Below, piece after piece: positions 45,609 through 58,351 of a DNA stretch of 64,000 nt (position 1 is the stretch's first letter; every line of letters starts with the position of its first letter). A program made the position numbers and the translations under genes. Source of the stretch: Malus domestica (Eukaryota > Streptophyta > Magnoliopsida > Rosales > Rosaceae); assembly GCF_042453785.1 (NCBI RefSeq), contig NC_091669.1:12536501-12600500 (forward strand). The letters are read 5' to 3'. The notes under the pieces were generated by a model. It worked only from the letters and a program-made list of their open reading frames with translations. It was not told where the DNA came from and ran no database searches.

Positions 45609-48600
45609 ATGGATGACATCAGTGGCAGCAATGCGTCGATGCATATGAGCGATGAAGTGCATTTGCAATACATGCAAGAACATGAGCATCCTCAGGGGTT
45701 GCATCAGATGAGCAATGGGAATGGGGTGGCTGATGATCATGATGATGGAAGTGGTGCTGGTACTGGTGGTGCTGAGCTTTCTGAAGTTAATGTACAGTCT
45801 GAACCTGTGAATCTCTCTGATACGAATAGTGGGATGGTGGACCATAGCGGCAATAATGGAGACCAGCTCACATTGTCATTTCAGGGTCAGGTTTTTGTGT
45901 TCGACTCTGTGTCACCCGAGAAGGTGATTTGATTGATTCTCTCGAAGTTTTATGCTCAATTTGTTATTGTTTTCTCTACATTATAGTGTGTGTTTGAAGC
46001 ATTGATTAGTAACGGTTATGCATAAATGAATAAGTTCAAGTTATTTGGTTTGATGCACATTTCTGATCTCTTTTGATTGTATAATAGTGTGCGCACATGA
46101 ATACGAGGTATTAAATGACTTGCTGAAATATTTGATTTAGCATGGGTGCACAGATTGTAAGATGGGAGCCTATTGGCGGACATGGCCATACATAATAAAT
46201 AAAGTCTTACTAGTTCTCTATGTAAAACCAGATTGTTCACTGAATGGACACTTATGAAGTATGGTATCATAAACTTAAATGGACTTATGTTGATACACAA
46301 GTTCAGCCAGCTATCTACTTTTAGGAGTGCCATGTTTTTAACTTTCTGGTACATGTTTCAGGATTTTGCATATGGGAATCTGCAATCTTTTGAATATTCC
46401 TTTGGTAACTTGAAATATATTATTTGTTTCGTTGCGGCTAAGAAAAAGCGTTTGAGTTGTTTTGAGCTACCTTCCTCAGGTTCAAGCTGTGTTGCTGCTA
46501 TTGGGGGGCCGTGAAGTACCTCCGGGCATGGCTGCCGTTCCACTAACCACCCAGCATGATAATAGGGTATTTGTACTTATGTAAAGTGGTTTCTTGAAAG
46601 CCGTTTGTTCTTGAAAGCCATTTGTGTTTTAGTATCTTGCTAATAACAAATTCAACCAGGCCCTTACTAGTATTCCACAACGGTTGAGTGTCCCTCAAAG
46701 ACTAGCTTCACTTATTAGATTTCGTGAAAAACGAAAAGAAAGAAATTTCGACAAGAAGATTCGTTATACTGTTCGCAAAGAGGTAGCACTTAGGTAGGGC
46801 ATTTGTGTTTTAATATTCATTGAATTATGCAGAAAACTATCTCAAATTTTGCAGAATTCTTGTTCTTTGCTGTACTTTATGGCTTCAATCTAATATCATT
46901 GGTGGAAAACTGTTAAATGGTTCCAATTATGTATAGATTCAAATGGTTAAGCGGTTTGCAAACCAATAGCTATTGCATACTAAATGGCCTAAATACTACT
47001 AGAGATGCTAGGGTGTTGATTATGAACAGCAATTCCACGGACTTAATGTCACTTAAATTTAGGCAACAATATGTAACAACTAATAAGGCAGTTCCTCAAT
47101 GTTAGTTTGTAAATTTGTGAATTTAAGCAGTACATGTGGCATCTAATGATGTATATTACATGTGTAAATTGAAAGTGTTAAAGTTAAGTAGTTTCTTTAT
47201 TGTACTTTTTCCCTTCTTTCGTTGCCATGTTTTCACTCTGTTTGTTGTTTACTCATTTCTGAATAGTTGTCATTAATGAATGAATTACGATGCTACGAAA
47301 AATTTTGGTGCTCTTAATGATTACTATTGTTATGACTGTTGTAGGATGCAACGAAAGAAAGGTCAATTTACATCTTCTAAGCCCAACAGTGATGATTCTG
47401 CATCAGCTATCACAAGTTGGGGCTCAAACGAGAACTGGGGTCAGGATGGTAATGGATCCATTCCCCAAGAGGCTGTGTAAGGCAACATGTTTTACTCTAA
47501 TTTCTAACGTCTGCAATGTTAGATTTAAACTGGGAAAGGATATAGATGTAACATATTGAGCTCGCGGAAACCTGCTGAAGTGCACTTATTATGATATGCT
47601 AGCAGGCCCAAATAGTCTTGAAGAGCTCTTAGGTGCATATGCATAACCAGTGAGCATGCAGTGAAAAGTACATACTGTTGTTGTTTTCATTGTTATAAGC
47701 TCTACTGGCTAAAGAGCATTTACGCCACCATCTGAGGCCCCGAGTTTGAATTTCCCCTCCCCAAATAATGTTTCATGAAAAACTACATAGCATTTGGATC
47801 GTTGTTGTTAAAAAACACATTAAAAACTATTTGAACTCATTTTTTGTACCGCGGATTTATTGCCAGCTGTCGACACTGTGGCACCAATGAGAAGTGTACA
47901 CCAATGATGCGACGTGGACCCGATGGACCAAGAACCCTTTGCAATGCATGTGGACTAATGTGGGCAAACAAGGTAACTACCAGGGACTTGTTTATTCGCC
48001 ATATGTTGATGTTGGTTTATGCATTTATTTAATAATGGTGCTTGGTAGCATATTGCATATTATACAGTCCTCATGGTAATTGAGAAGATACTAAGATTCA
48101 GTTCCATACGCCCAATATGCAATTGCATTTACGGACAACACAGAGTTTTCGTTTGTATTACTTTCTTAGTGGGAGGGGAGGGAGGTTTTTTGGGGTGTAT
48201 AGGCTCATGATGGGGATGATTTCTGGAATGGATAAGCTGGGTTTCTTTGGATTATATAGTCCTGGGTGGTGTGTGCTTTATTTTTAACAAGTTGAGTTTT
48301 GGTTTTGAACAATTGAATGAGTAGAATGAATGACTAGGAGTATGAAGGATTTTGATAGGTTTAGGGAAACAAAAGCTAAGAAACTGCAAACTGCTCAGTT
48401 AACTTGATCTAATTTAGGGATAGATTGATGTGTGCTCTAAAATGGATAGATTTCATTTCTCACCAAATTGGGGAGGAGGAAACTAGAATGTTAGAGATTT
48501 AGAGAAGAAGCCAGTTTACAGTTTTGTCAAACCGCTGTTCTATTATGTGGTTAGTAATCATTTTAGGTGTAGTCTCTACCCTTTACAATTTAGAATACGT

Positions 48601-49094
48601 GGTCTCATCATTTAGGTCCTTAAACAATAATTTTAAAGCAGGAGTGGAAGGGGTAAACAAGAAGTTAAAACTGTGGAACATAGAAATTTTGGGTGATGTC
48701 AATATGGAATCGTATTGAGGAAGGAAAGAAATGAGTTATGAAATTGTTTCAAGGAGGTGGTTTTGAAGGAAGAAATTTATTTGGGGGTTTAATGTTTAGT
48801 TAGTCCTTCCGGTGTTTCCGGATGTATTTTGTTATGAAAAATGTAATGTATCTAGGGACGTTAACTATTCTGTCAACATTTATACGGAGGCCTTTGTTAC
48901 GTTTAGCATTTTTTAACATTTACAAGGAAATATTATCTATTAATTGCACTTAAACTTCAACTGCTGTATTTAATTGTTCTCGTCGTTGCCTCTATGAACT
49001 ATAGGGAACTCTAAGGGACCTCTCCAAGGCAGCACCCCAAGCAGTACAAAACCCTTCCACGAGTAGGAATGAAGACTCCAAACCTGATTTATAA
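45609..49094 (+). CDS. TIFY-CCT-GATA transcription factor, ZML/GATA24-28 type (6 exons, 287 aa)
   Basis: Exons: 45609-45923, 46480-46566, 46660-46793, 47345-47476, 47867-47972, 49005-49094 (864 nt, GT-AG, phases agree). After an acidic, His/Gly-rich N terminus, the TIFY domain spans about 85-120 ([13 protein letters not shown], then [16 protein letters not shown]). The CCT motif spans about 146-188 ([20 protein letters not shown]). A GATA zinc finger with C224-x2-C227-x20-C248-x2-C251 follows ([10 protein letters not shown]...LCNACG). This domain order defines the ZIM/ZML class of plant GATA factors, nuclear DNA-binding proteins that read GATC/GATA-type sites; Arabidopsis members act in light and cry1-linked photoprotection. 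Length is close to the 297-309 aa relatives. The stop (KPDL-stop) is slightly earlier than in Arabidopsis. Confidence 0.93.
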
Positions 49095-50000
49095 AACGTA
49101 TGCTTTGTTCCTATGAAGATTTTGAGATGTACATAATGGTATTCGATTCCACCATTCTTGACTTTTTTTCCTTCTCTTCTGCCTTTGCTTGTTTTACAGA
49201 ATTGAAATTTGGAGGCCAACGGGGTCCTTAGAATCCCGGGAAGGTAAAGGGCCGTGAGAGTCCCTAAAAAAGCGGAGCCTTGCGTTCGAAGTAAGTATGG
49301 AAGTTCTCATTTAATCTTCCTTTAGATGTGTTGAGTCTGTCTCGCGGCACTGCACGATGTGCCCATAGGATTTTCCTGAACCTAAATTAAACTATACGTT
49401 TTGACATCGGTTTCCATCTTCTTGCCCTTGATGACATTGCTTGAACGAAGTAATTGTCTGTAAAACTGAACTTTGAACTTTTTATCTGATGATCAAACAG
49501 CTGTTTTAGTTAAATAAATTGATTTCTTGACAACACACACAGACACACCCACGAGCTTATAGTTACTTCATATATTTATCATTCCTTGGAGAATTATTGT
49601 AGTACGGTCACATGGTATTATCAATTAACTCATGTTTATGACACGTGAATTTATCGATACAAGGCTTTAGGTCCATGAGTTCGTGGCATTTCAATTTTGT
49701 CGTTCGTTCATATCATAATATGTAAATTAATTAGTAACACTGCCTGGTAGTAGATTAGTAACACCCTTTTGAGAGTAATTGCACCTTGGATTGCCGTATA
49801 CTTACATTCTTTGTAATTTTGAATATTTTGGAAATTCCTTTACTTAGAGAAATTTATTCAAACACTCGGAACACATTGCTTCATGTGTAATTATATATAT
49901 TATCTTCACTTATATTATGACACATGGTATATTTACTCAGTGTTCTGAATACTTATAAAAATCTCTCATTTACTTGGTGTGTTAGTTGTTACACTTGTTA
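49095..50000. other. 3' flank of the GATA gene and spacer
   Basis: About 900 bp without recognised coding. An AG-preceded stretch at about 49200 could be an untranslated terminal exon. Confidence 0.35.
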
Positions 50001-51011
50001 GACCATCTTCAACATTTGGATTAAAACCTAAAATTTTTAACTCAGAAAATTTAGGGCTTGTTTGGTATTCTATTTGAAATTTTTTATAATTTCTCAAAAC
50101 ATTTCTTAAGAATTTTTCTTGAAAACAATTTTCTTTAAAACTCAAAAACTTGTTTGGTATGCGATTTAAAAATTTTAAATTTTACAACTTAAACTGGACA
50201 AAGAGATCCAAAAAGAGGGGGTCGAGAAAGAAAGATGAGAGAGGAGAAAAGAAAGTAAGAGATGATCGGAGGAAAAAGAAAGAAGTGAGAGGATTAGAGG
50301 ATATAGAGAGGAAGAGGAGTGAGAGAAAAAACCGAGAGAATGAAGAGAACGGATTGGAGGAGAGACGAAAAAGGTAAAAAAAAAAAAGAGAAGGGGGAGA
50401 GAGAGAGGAAAAGAGAGATAGATTTGAAGTGAGAGGAAAGCAGAGAGAAAATAAATGAGTGAGTTCAAGTTTAAAAACTTTAAAAACTCACTTTTTGTGT
50501 TTTTAGAAAATCGACTACATTTTTTAGTTAGTCTTGAATTCAGTTTTTGAAAATAGTCTTACCAAATAAGTTTTTAAAGCCTAAAACTTGAAAATTGTTT
50601 TTGAGTTTAAAAAGTTGGATTCAAGTAGAGTACCAACATGCTCTTAGGTTTTAACTCATAAATAGTTTTTCTCCTCCAATCCTTATGCGTTAAATTTTTA
50701 ACCTGAAATTATTAAAGAATGATTTTAGAATAATTTTTTATAAGTAATTTAAAAAAAATTATGTAGACTATCCAAATTTAATTCTATGAACATTATAGCC
50801 TAAAAATATTTAGATTTCGGTAATTATTGAAAAATTATTAAACCAATCCTATGAAATTCATGGAATATTATGAAAGAATATGAACACATGAAATATTTTT
50901 ATTTTTTCATAATTATTTTAGCCGTTGTTAAATTTGAACTTAGGGTTAGAGCAAGTTAGGGTAGGTATAGAACTTAAAATCTAAGTTTTACTTTAAAGGT
51001 TGGAGTAAGTA
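50001..51011. mobile_element. PIF/Harbinger-like MITE (outer), split by a second MITE
   Basis: Left end after TTA is GACCATCTTCAACATTTGG, the same start as the 5831 and 58352 elements. The right end, GGTTGGAGTAAGTATAA, is a diverged mate. The interior contains AAACCTAAAATTTTTAACTC and the matching AACCTGAAATTATTAAAG. The right border is approximate. Confidence 0.55.
50054..50643. mobile_element. MITE nested in the 50001 element, TTA target duplication, purine-rich core
   Basis: Left end GGGCTTGTTTGGTATTCTAT; the reverse complement of the right is GAGCATGTTGGTACTCTACT. TTA flanks both sides (50051-50053 and 50644-50646). The core (about 50190-50460) is almost pure purine (GAGAGAAAGAAG-type). 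AAGTTGGATTCAAGTAGAGT near its end also occurs at 24001-24020 inside the 20297 element. Confidence 0.75.
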
Positions 51012-51860
51012 TAAGGTAAAAGTTTTAAAAAGGACTATTTGGACAAATGGGTCAGAAAAGGTTTTCAGTTCTAGGTCCCTTATTTGCAGGGATTTTCCTT
51101 GCCAACAGGTTCCTCTCCGATCCTCACCAAGAGAATCATGAAGATTCGTAAATCGTGTCCGTTCATCATATATTGTGCAGTCAGTCTTTGTCAGGTACTG
51201 TTTGTATTTAATTTTAAATGAAAATATTGAAAATGATTTTTGACTACACGATGTACGATGAACGAATATGATTCACGGATCCCTGAGATCCTCACAGCGA
51301 GGATCCGGATTCTTTTCCTTGTACTCGAATTCTCGTCATATTGGTTATGTGTCTCATTCTCATTGGTGGGGAACTATTTGGCCAAAGATTGACAATAATT
51401 TTTGTTAAAAAAATTGTACTACTGTTTTTTTAATAAAGATGAAACTCACATGTGTTTGCCGATCCATCTCTATTAAATAAATAATACAAATAATGATACA
51501 AATAGAGAATAAGTATAACATTACTCTGGTTTGTTTGAGATATACTTTCTACTCCATAAAATTATCGAGGAATTCTTGCACAACAAAATAGTTTGTCACC
51601 GATTTCTGAATCTTCGTGTTTATGGTGTCACGTTTCGAACGTCCAGGATATGAGACATCGATACTAATTTGATAATGTCGCATTGTCTCACTTTGTCCGT
51701 TTACATTTGCATTAAAGATAATCTATTAGTTTAACGTTGCGGCACATAGTTTATTAATTTATATTAAATATGTCAAGAGAACCCGTTTAATTTGCTTACA
51801 TGGCATGTGCTTTATTCATTTATTTTTTCATCTACATAAAGAAATTAACGATCACTTTCT

Positions 51861-51970
51861 CAAATTATAAATCCTTTAATTTTGTTGATCTAAGAAAAGT
51901 ATTCACCCTTCCACTCAAATCATAAATCCTTTAATTTTGTTGATGTGAGAAAAGCATTCACCCTTCCACT
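51861..51970. repeat. 55-bp tandem duplication upstream of the ERF gene
   Basis: Units 51861-51915 and 51916-51970 share ATAAATCCTTTAATTTTGTT, GAGAAAAG/AAGAAAAG and ATTCACCCTTCCACT. They lie about 300 bp upstream of the ERF start codon, i.e. in its promoter. Confidence 0.9.
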
Positions 51971-52264
51971 CGTCGTGAATTTATGTATCATAAATAAATA
52001 AAACTTCCATTACGTTTGCTTATATGGCGGTGTTATCTTTTTGCCTACATGTCAGCCACGTCGGATCTACCTGGAAACAAAATAAGAAAAATCCACGTCA
52101 TTTCCCTCCGGTTTCTAATTAAACAGGGAATATCCATGTCAGATTCTAATTCCCCCTCACCCGCTTGTCTTTTGCTTTTTTACTATTTGAGCTTTTTCCC
52201 CCCTTCGATTCTTCATCTCTCTCACCACCAAATCCCTAATTCAATTCCGCCGCCATCAAATTCC

Positions 52265-52906
52265 ATGTCGACCGTCCAAATCAACCGCTCCGCCGCCAAT
52301 TCCGATGTCCGATTTTCGAAGCAAACAACCGCCCTAGCCAAACCCGTGATCCGAGAAACCCCAAACCCACCCCGAAACCCGAGAATCCAACCAAAGCTTG
52401 TGCGGATCATACACGCCGACGCCGACGCAACCGACTCCTCCAGCGACGACAACGAGGACAGCGTCGTGCCGACGGTGAAGCGTCGCGTCAGAGAGATCAA
52501 CCTCGAGGTCTCTTCGCCTTCCTCTGCTTCGTCTTCTCCGCCTTGCTCCGGTCGTCCTAAGCTGTCCAAACGATCTAAGCTGCAACCGAAATCGGGCCCG
52601 GACCGCCGGAAGGGGTTCGTCGGCATCCGGCAGAGACCATGGGGCAAGTGGGCTGCGGAGATTCGAGACCCGAATCAGGGAAAACGGCTTTGGCTCGGAA
52701 CCTTCGACACGGCGGAGGAAGCTGCGGCGGCGTACGACAGAGCTTCGCTGATGCTCAGGGGCCCTCGTGCAGTCACTAACTTTCCTGGAGCTAGGGAGAC
52801 GGTGGTCGCTGATGAGGTGGTCGCCGCTGCGGAAATGGGCCATGGGGAAGGAGGAGGAGCAGTCGCCGCCGTGGGTGGAGGAGAGGGGGCCGCAGATTGT
52901 CTTTAA
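52265..52906 (+). CDS. AP2/ERF transcription factor, cytokinin response factor (CRF) group (213 aa)
   Basis: A single exon. The reading frame is open further upstream (to 52016), but the ATG at 52265 gives the family-like N terminus. Residues about 43-80 ([20 protein letters not shown], then VKRRVREI) are the CRF domain that marks ERF group VI. The AP2 domain covers 117-174 ([20 protein letters not shown] through [18 protein letters not shown]), with the Ala and Asp typical of the ERF subfamily. A basic linker ([11 protein letters not shown]) precedes it. The protein is nuclear and probably binds GCC-box DNA; CRFs act downstream of cytokinin and stress. The C terminus after the AP2 domain is short (about 40 aa, Gly/Ala-rich) and lacks the usual C-terminal SP(T/S)SVL-type motif, so this is a short member. 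The AP2 core is well preserved. Confidence 0.9.
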   Translation: MSTVQINRSAANSDVRFSKQTTALAKPVIRETPNPPRNPRIQPKLVRIIHADADATDSSSDDNEDSVVPTVKRRVREINLEVSSPSSASSSPPCSGRPKLSKRSKLQPKSGPDRRKGFVGIRQRPWGKWAAEIRDPNQGKRLWLGTFDTAEEAAAAYDRASLMLRGPRAVTNFPGARETVVADEVVAAAEMGHGEGGGAVAAVGGGEGAADCL

Positions 52907-53461
52907 TCTTATTCCCTCCTTTTTAAAATTAGAATAATTATTAAAAATATAATTCGAATTTTGTATTATATTGTGCTTCGTACGGCGCCAAACTAATTTA
53001 ATCTTCATCTTATCCGAAAATTAAAAATTAACATATCGTTGACGGATTGACTAACCAACAAGCGACCGAGGGCTTTGACCAAATAAAGAAAACAACCGAC
53101 TCAAGTGAGACAAAGCGAATTTGCCCAAAAAACGAAACAAAGTGAGACAAAGCTAGTTTCAGGAATAATGTAATTAAGGAAAATCATTTAGTGAAACGAA
53201 TCAAGTTTATGTGATATTTAAAATATAATTTCAACTTTGAAGAGCGATATATGATTAATTCTTAAACTAATTAATTACATGACTAATATTTCGTGCATTA
53301 AACCTTGAGCATATAAGTACTTGTACCTAATACGTACTTTTTTCTCCAAAAAATGAGAATTCAAACTCGGACTTTTTTTTCGATATTGGAATGAGAAGTA
53401 GTCGAAGCAAATTACAATACGCTTTTTTGTGATGAATTCATCTAAACGTTTAAACAGATTG

Positions 53462-56400
53462 TCAAAGTTGTGTCTGGCCACAAAGGATGAAACCATGAAT
53501 AAGGGTCTGAGCAGCACGCGTTTTATCTGGAGGTCCGGACACGACAACCAGGGTTTCCAACGATCCAGGTTTTGAATCGTGAACAATCACATGTGCGCCT
53601 GAGATCTGGAATGATTTGTACCCATGAAAACGGACGCGTTACAACACAGTTCAGCACTTCATTGCCAATCTTGAGCGCAATGATATCAAACTACAAAGAG
53701 GGAATATAACCAACCTGCCGGATCTGGCTCAGATTACCGTTCTTCTCTCCATGAACGTGAGTTATCAACGTCTGAGGAATCGTGATCTCCACTGTTGTGC
53801 TGGTTAAGTAAGGTTGTTGACTTCCACTGCTTAAGTAAAATTTGCAGAAAAAGTTAGAATGCACAGTAGTAGGCAGTAGCAGTATCACATGCTTTTATCT
53901 TCTTGTTAGCATGGATAAAATTGCAGAGAAATACAACTATTTATTTTCAGGACAAATTCAAATCAGATTTATGTGTCCAGTCAATTTTACCCAAATATTA
54001 TTACTAACAGGGGGTTGATAATGTCGCAAACGTACGATAACTGAATTCCCTGAGGTAAACATGGCGAGTATTGACAGCATGTAGTGCGCTCTAGTAATAA
54101 AATTTACCCCATCTAATCACAAAACACTTGGACTTCAATAGCAGACAACAAATGTTTCCAGGGGATAAGAAATATTACCTTCGTCGAGACCCATTTCTTG
54201 AAGCCAAGCCTGAACCAACATCAGCAGCTCCTCTAGGGGTCCCACAGCTTACTCCCTAGAAGTATCGACTCAATTTGGTTTAACAAAAATATTAAAGATC
54301 ACTGGTGATAGATTGAAACCCCCTCCATTATTGACCAAAAAAAAATAAAAAAAATAAAAAATATATAACTATTAGGTTGTTCAAAGTGTAAGACACCCAC
54401 CTGGGGAGTCCAAGCCCTTGGAGAAGGACTCTCAAATGTTGGACCATGTCCTGGTCGCTCATTACCAAAAGAATAGGGAACTCGGTCCATGTGAGCTGGA
54501 CCGTTGTGATCCATACCATGAGAAAATGAAGGCTGATGATCAGGAGTTTGTGATGGAAAAGCAGAATGATCAATTCCATGATGGAATCCAGGTGAAGGAT
54601 AGGGACCAGGGGAGGCTGGGTTATGCCTCGGTCTAAAGGAGGGGGGAGGCATCTCGGGAAATGGAGACATATAGGGCGGGCCACTGAAATTAGCATAAGG
54701 GGGTCTCATAGGGAAAATTGTTTCCCGAATCCTACTTGTTATATGAAAGAGTGCATCCTGTACAGAAGGCAAGCTTCCAATAACCTGCCATAAAGCACCA
54801 AGAGGTTATTCTTACTGTATTTAGCAAGAATAGGATTCATAAATGAAAACCTGTGGACCAAAAACAATTGACAGAGAGAAGAAGATTGATATTTATGCAA
54901 TTAGATCAAAACACATAAACTATGTTACTAGTACACTTCTGAACCAAACGAGTGTTTCAAATCCAGTAAATCAATCGACTGTTAACATAAGTCTAACAGC
55001 CAATCACTTTATCCGGCACAGAGACATCATAATGGACTCTGACAAAATTCAATCCAAAAATTAAGGTAGATTTTATCGTTTAATATTGTCTGCCTATCTT
55101 CCTGCAGAAACACACAATATCATTACTTAACTAATCTGATTATAATTAAATATCACATTTCTAATGATGTGGTCGGCCAGTCTACACAAAGGATGGCAGA
55201 CCGGAAATCTAAACAGACATTGACCTGGGCAGATTTAACCTCCTACCAGGTCTGATCTTCAACTTCTCCAAAGCTCTTTTAATAAAAAATTAAACTTTCA
55301 TTGCATGATACGTTTTCTCTACTACGTCAACAGCCCACGAGCTTTTTTTAGTAAATGCAAAAAAGTTTACCTTCTTAGTTGTTTGCAGATAAAGCAGAAA
55401 AGTTAATTCCAATTATACTCTTAACAAAATATCAATGAGTATCAAGCACCACTTGGATTAGTTTACGACTTCCAATCTCCCAACACTTTCATAAAAATTT
55501 TACCAAAACCAGATATATCTGGTATAAATTTTCAGAGGGAAACAAATTGAAGATTAAACACCGCGAAAAACGGAAGGAATGTGGGTTATAATAATGTCTG
55601 CGGCCAATATAAGCTTAATATACCTGTACAACTTCATCATTTTGGTAGCTACCCTTCTGGACTTGTTCCTTTGGAAAAATTCGTATACTAGCACCAGTAG
55701 CTCTTCTCATTTCTGTAATAATGAAACCTCCTTTACCCAATAAACAACCTATCTGTTGTGGATGTACAAGAAGCCTAGCAACCACTGCAGCACCAGGTTC
55801 AAACCCAATCTCTGCAATTCGATGATGTGCACGAATAACAGCTTCCTGTGCCGGGGAATATTTTTGCTCTGGATTCTGCAATGAACTTCCAACATTAAAC
55901 TTGAAATCCTTTCGTTTTGTTTTATTTTAATTTTATGGTATCAGGAACCAAACATAAAATGTACAAAATGTTTCTGTAAGTAATGATAAAATGGCAAGGC
56001 AAATACAGTTGGCCTCTAGTACCTCTTGTGCAGATATGATAACAACCCGCTCATCTGAATCAGGTGCACAATCAGCAATCTTAATTGATGCACCAGTTTC
56101 ACTTTGCATAGTCCGAACAATGGAGCCACCCTTCCCTATCAGACTGCCAACCTTATCAACATGACATAGCAACTTGAATACCACCTCTTCTTCCATAGCC
56201 ATCCTGTGACCACGTCCAATATTTTCAGTCCCGGGATTAGAAGAATAATTCCTTGAGTGATAATCTGACGCATTAAAGCCAGGCCCAAAGCCCCGATGAG
56301 CAATAGGGTCAACTTGTGCAGGCATACCAGTTCCGTGAATCGATCCCCCTGAAATTTTGGTAGCACCAGAGTTAGCTACATCTTCCTTAGGGTTATCCTG

Positions 56401-57829
56401 AAGACAACCTGAAACAGACAGAAGTGCTTTCTTCACTGCTGAAAAGTCTCCTGTTATCTGCGTATCAAACCAACATGAATAAAGCCCTAAGTAATACATT
56501 AGCACAACAAAAACCTAACATGTTATTTGCACCCCTGCAGTAGGTGAAGCATGCTTCCCTCGTAGTGTTAGCAATCATTGTCCTGTTTGTCTTTATTCAC
56601 CCTTTTCTGCCCTTGGGCAGGTTTTGAGTTAAAGTCCTACCATCTTTGCCTGGATGAAACATCCTAGTAATGTAGTTTTACCGAATATTCATAATGTGGT
56701 CTTCCTCATTGATGCAAATGTTTAATAAGATATGAAGAGCACTCACTCACATTTATGAAACATATACTTAGCAAAAGAAAGAAAATAAATCAATCACATT
56801 TTAGAAATTTAGCATATAAATCATGAAATACAGAACTTCTTGCACTTGCTTCTCACACCAACACATAATATGCATGGACATGTGGTTTAAGTCTAAGCGC
56901 GAATATCTAGTACATCAATGTGCTGAGAAAAACTTCGGTGGGACTATCTAGTACATCAAATTATGCATTGAAATTCGAACTGAGAAACTTCTTCTCCGTC
57001 TCAACACACAATGATGCTTAGTGGTTAGTCATACCATATTAGCCATGATGACGGGGTATGAGCGCCAGTTCTACATAAGTTCCGGCGTTAATGTAGTTCC
57101 TCAAAACTGTTATATACCATTTTAAGAAACCACACAATATTACTACTTGCATCATTAAAAAAAACTCATAGTAATTGCAACGAGTAACAACTACAAGAAT
57201 CTCAAAGATTGTGCATTGATCGCCAAAACAAAACAGACAGAGCACATAAAAAAGGGAATAAGCTACCTAAAGAGCACAGCAATTACAAAGTACCAACATT
57301 TCTATCATGTCCAATGCAAGTAAATGAAAGCAATCGAAACCCAAAAAAAAGAAGCATTCTTTACCTGAATCAACTCATCTGCAGGGGATGCACACGGCGG
57401 AATCTGGTCTCTGGGCAAAACCCTAACGTGGGCTCCACTCTCCTGCCTAATCTTCTCCACAATCTTGCCCCCTCTCCCAAGCACACACCCAACCTGGCTG
57501 CTTGCCACCAGCAACCTACAACACACCAAGCCGCCGCAGCCGCCGCTATTACCCTTTTCTGCTTCACCGGCGTCGTCAACCGTCACCTTCCCGAACACCC
57601 TAACCAGGGCTTGCTGGGCAGGCGACCTTTCTGCCTTGTCTAGGGTTTGGGCGGCGTTATTGGGCGATTGGGCATTTGGTTCGGCGAAGATGAGGACGAC
57701 GCACTCGTCGCCGCCATGGGTTGGGTGTTCGATCCGGACCTTGGCGCCGGGGGTGGAGCCCAGTTTGGGGATGAGGGCGGCGGTTTTGGAGGATGGGCAG
57801 AGCAGGCGGAAGAGGGCGGCGGCTTCCAT
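53462..57829 (-). CDS. Multi-KH-domain RNA-binding protein, HEN4-like (7 exons, 622 aa)
   Basis: Exons (high to low): 57829-57365, 56457-56023, 55875-55624, 54784-54401, 54255-54179, 53826-53715, 53605-53462 (1869 nt, GT-AG, phases agree). KH1 (about 4-50, LFRLLCPSSKTAALIPKLGS) lacks the GxxG loop. KH2 (about 105-155) has GRGGKIVEKIRQESGA, KH3 (about 240-300) has GKGGSIVRTMQSETGA, and KH4 (about 330-384) has GKGGFIITEMRRATGA. A Pro/His/Ser-rich linker follows (PPYMSPFPEMPPPSFRPRHN). The C-terminal KH5 (about 547-612, TVEITIP...GEKNGNLSQIRQISGA) has the insert-type loop usual for the last domain. The architecture matches the plant HEN4/poly(C)-binding-like group, nuclear proteins acting on pre-mRNA processing. 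HEN4 itself helps AGAMOUS intron processing; this protein's target is unknown. Confidence 0.92.
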
Positions 57830-58351
57830 CGATGATCGAGGTGGTCGCTAAGTCTGTTAGTCAGCAAGCTGCAGCAGCCAGCATCACACTCCCTCACTCC
57901 ATTAACTGGGATTAGTCAAAAACGAACGAGAAAGGACAATTAAAGCTTATATATTTTAACCCAGAAATTTAGTGGAAATTTAATTATTTTATATGTTGTT
58001 TTTTTTTTTTTGGGTAAACATTTGTTGTTAAGAAAATACAAACTTTATGGCATTAGCGTTAGGCCTGACATTTTGAACCCGATCTGTTAATTTTATCTGA
58101 TCAGATCCGATTCGTTAAAATTAATATTCAGATAAGTGCTAAATTGTTCAGGTGGTTAACGTGTCAACCCATTAATCACACGTTAAATAACATGTCATTT
58201 GGGTGAACCTGCAAAAAAGTATCGATATGCTTGTTGATATTGAATGGTTGGAACTTGTATGTACATGTATCTTATCTAAGAATAACAGTTAACTTAATAA
58301 TCATACTTAATAATCATGTCAAAGTAATAGACGTAAAAACTTTCACTCTTA
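57830..58351. other. Upstream region of the KH gene
   Basis: Promoter-side spacer of the minus-strand KH gene; becomes AT-rich with a T run near 58000. No other gene seen. Confidence 0.4.

Noticed and set aside
54418-54636. Plus-strand ORFs over the KH, ERF and transposase genes
   Set aside because: Shadows of the real minus- or plus-strand exons; codon pattern and splice phases support only the annotated strand.
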